7,867 nt of DNA from the NCBI GenBank assembly GCA_024644185.1, contig JAHELM010000094.1:1-7867 (forward strand). Direction: 5' to 3'. Each line of letters begins with the position of its first letter. Positions within the stretch are counted from its first letter, which is position 1. Positions 6,611-7,867 of the stretch are shown piece by piece. This stretch comes from Rhodospirillales bacterium (GTDB lineage: Bacteria; Pseudomonadota; Alphaproteobacteria; UBA8366; JADFVY01). Position numbers and translations under genes: made by a program. The notes below the pieces were generated by a model. That model ran no database searches and was not told the DNA's origin. It was given only the letters and a program-made list of their open reading frames with translations.

Positions 6611-7566
6611 GCACGGCGATGGTGCGAATCCGGGTGCTGCTGGCGCGGCCGTGGATATGGTCGTTCCTCGGGGCGCTGGCGGTCTGGCTGGCGGCGGAGC
6701 TGTTCACCGGCGGCCAGGGCGCGGGGGAACTGCTGACCGCGACCCTGTCCTTCGCCGTGTTCATGGTGATCGTCGGCATCGGCCAGATGTTCGTCATCTC
6801 GACCGGACCCGGCAATGTCGATCTGTCGATCCCGGCGACCATCGCGCTGACCGGCGCCGTCGCCATGAAGACGATGGGCGGCGCCGATGCCATGATCCTG
6901 CCCGGGATGCTGGCCGCGCTGGCTGCCGGCGCATTCGTCGGCGCCTGCAATTACGGGCTGATCCGCCTGCTGCGCATTCCGCCGATCATTGCCACCATGT
7001 CGGCCAATTTCCTGGTCATGTCGACGGCCATCGCCTATGGCCGCGGGCTGAAGGTCAAGCCGCCGCCGCTGTTCGCCGACTTCACCACCGCGCAGGTCGC
7101 GGGGATTCCGGTGCTGGCGATCTGCACCGCCATCTTCGCCGCGGTCATGGGCGTGGTTCTGCACCGCACGGTCTACGGCCGGTCGGTCCATGCCATCGGC
7201 CAGAACCGGCGGGCGGCGCGCCTGGCCGGCGTCGCCGTCGACCGCACGCGGTTCCTGGTCTATGTGCTGAGCGCCACTTTCGCCGGGCTGTGCGGCGCGC
7301 TGCTGGCGGGATTTTCCGGCGGCTCGTCGCTGAGCGCGGGCGAGACGTATCTGCTGGCCTCGATCGCGGTCGTGGTGATCGGCGGCACCTCGGTCGCCGG
7401 CGGTCGCGGGAACGTGCCGGGCATCTGGGGCGCGGCCCTGTTCATGTATCTTCTCGAGGCGATGCTGAACACATACGGCGCCGGGGCGGGGCTGCGCCTG
7501 ATCCTGACCGGCCTGATCATCATCCTGGTCATCACCATCGCCGGCGGCGACAGGCCGCAGCGATAG
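6607..7566 (+). CDS. Sugar ABC importer permease 2 (RbsC/BPD_transp_2 family)
   Basis: A 319-residue inner-membrane protein of the same family as permease 1 but clearly different in sequence. It has GNVDLSIPATIAL (69-81) in the DLSVG position, a coupling segment YGRSVHAIGQNRRAARLAG (190-208) that is closer to the family consensus than that of permease 1, and VIGGTSVAGGRGNVPGIWGA (257-276). The reading frame is also open upstream of the start, but the ATG at 6607 is preceded by GGAGG (6594-6598) at 8 bases and overlaps the permease 1 stop, so it is the start. Two unlike permeases in tandem resemble the E. coli YtfT-YjfF arrangement, where the two form a heterodimer; here this is inferred from gene order and family. 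Confidence 0.93.
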   Translation: MSTAMVRIRVLLARPWIWSFLGALAVWLAAELFTGGQGAGELLTATLSFAVFMVIVGIGQMFVISTGPGNVDLSIPATIALTGAVAMKTMGGADAMILPGMLAALAAGAFVGACNYGLIRLLRIPPIIATMSANFLVMSTAIAYGRGLKVKPPPLFADFTTAQVAGIPVLAICTAIFAAVMGVVLHRTVYGRSVHAIGQNRRAARLAGVAVDRTRFLVYVLSATFAGLCGALLAGFSGGSSLSAGETYLLASIAVVVIGGTSVAGGRGNVPGIWGAALFMYLLEAMLNTYGAGAGLRLILTGLIIILVITIAGGDRPQR

Positions 7567-7585
7567 AACGAAGCGGAGCAGGCCC

Positions 7586-7867
7586 ATGGCCCTGGTTGGC
7601 AATTCCTACGAATATTTCGACAAGCGATTCTACGACCTGACGGTGCCGATCGCCGAGGTCGAGGAACTTTACAACGGCTGCCGCTGGGCGGAAGGACCGG
7701 TCTGGTTCAACGACGGCGGCTTTCTGGTCTGGAGCGACATCCCCAACAACCGCCTGCTGCGCTGGGTGCCCGATCTGGGGGTGGGCGTCTATCGGGCCGG
7801 ATCGAACTTCGCCAACGGCAATACGCGCGACCGCCAGGGCCGGCTGGTGTCATGCCACCACGGCACC
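7586..7867 (+). CDS. SMP-30/gluconolactonase-family sugar lactonase, 5' part, cut by the window edge
   Basis: The ATG at 7586 follows GGAG (7575-7578) by 7 bases and opens a frame that runs off the window after 94 codons. Full-length members are usually near 300 residues, so about one third is seen. Residues 34-40 read WAEGPVW, the entry motif of this six-bladed beta-propeller family, in which Glu36 is the expected divalent-metal ligand. WSDIPNNRLLRW (49-60) and NGNTRDRQGRL (77-87), then CHH, are further typical family blocks. These enzymes open aldonolactones to aldonic acids, the step just before the dehydratase encoded at 237-1970. No signal peptide is visible, so a cytoplasmic site is likely. 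It follows permease 2 by 19 bases and is probably in the same operon. The lactone handled is unknown. Confidence 0.9.
   Translation, partial: MALVGNSYEYFDKRFYDLTVPIAEVEELYNGCRWAEGPVWFNDGGFLVWSDIPNNRLLRWVPDLGVGVYRAGSNFANGNTRDRQGRLVSCHHGT

Noticed and set aside
1..7867. Search by eye for insertion sequences, CRISPR repeats, tRNAs, attachment sites or toxin-antitoxin genes
   Set aside because: No terminal inverted repeats, spaced direct repeats, tRNA-like cloverleaf or small non-catabolic gene was seen; the genes leave almost no free space.

Overview
The window is a GC-rich stretch (by eye about two thirds G+C, with strong G/C at third codon positions) packed with genes that all lie on the + strand. 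Composition, gene order and protein families suggest a proteobacterium, most likely an alphaproteobacterium of the soil or plant-associated kind. This is an inference; no rRNA or other taxonomic marker is present.

Layout: (1) 1-240, the last 79 residues of a GntR-family regulator with an FCD ligand domain. (2) 237-1970, an IlvD/Edd-family sugar-acid dehydratase overlapping the regulator by 4 bases. (3) 2023-3021, a long FAH-fold enzyme of the AraD1/GguC type. (4) A 119-base gap holding two GC-rich hairpins. (5) 3141-4157, a secreted sugar-binding protein. (6) 4195-5670, a tandem ABC ATPase of the RbsA/MglA type. (7) 5672-6610 and 6607-7566, two different RbsC-type permeases. (8) 7586 to the window end, the first 94 residues of an SMP-30/gluconolactonase-family lactonase. 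Gaps between genes run from a 4-base overlap to 119 bases, so the whole region reads as one catabolic operon or two closely linked units. No stretch longer than 119 bases lacks a gene.

How the genes fit together (inference from families): a free aldose, probably a pentose such as L-arabinose or D-xylose or a related sugar such as D-galactose or L-fucose, is captured in the periplasm and imported by the ABC system. In the cytoplasm a sugar dehydrogenase, not in the window, would make the lactone. The lactonase would open it to the aldonate, the IlvD/Edd enzyme would dehydrate this to a 2-keto-3-deoxy acid, and the AraD1/GguC enzyme would act on that product or a derivative. The GntR protein is probably the local sensor. 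This is a non-phosphorylative (Entner-Doudoroff-like or Weimberg-like) sugar oxidation locus.

I found no mobile element, CRISPR array, tRNA, rRNA or phage gene. I do not see a new kind of system. The points most worth a second look are the unresolved reaction of the AraD1/GguC enzyme, the concentration of all degenerate ATPase motifs in one of its two composite sites, and the double-hairpin leader before the binding-protein gene.
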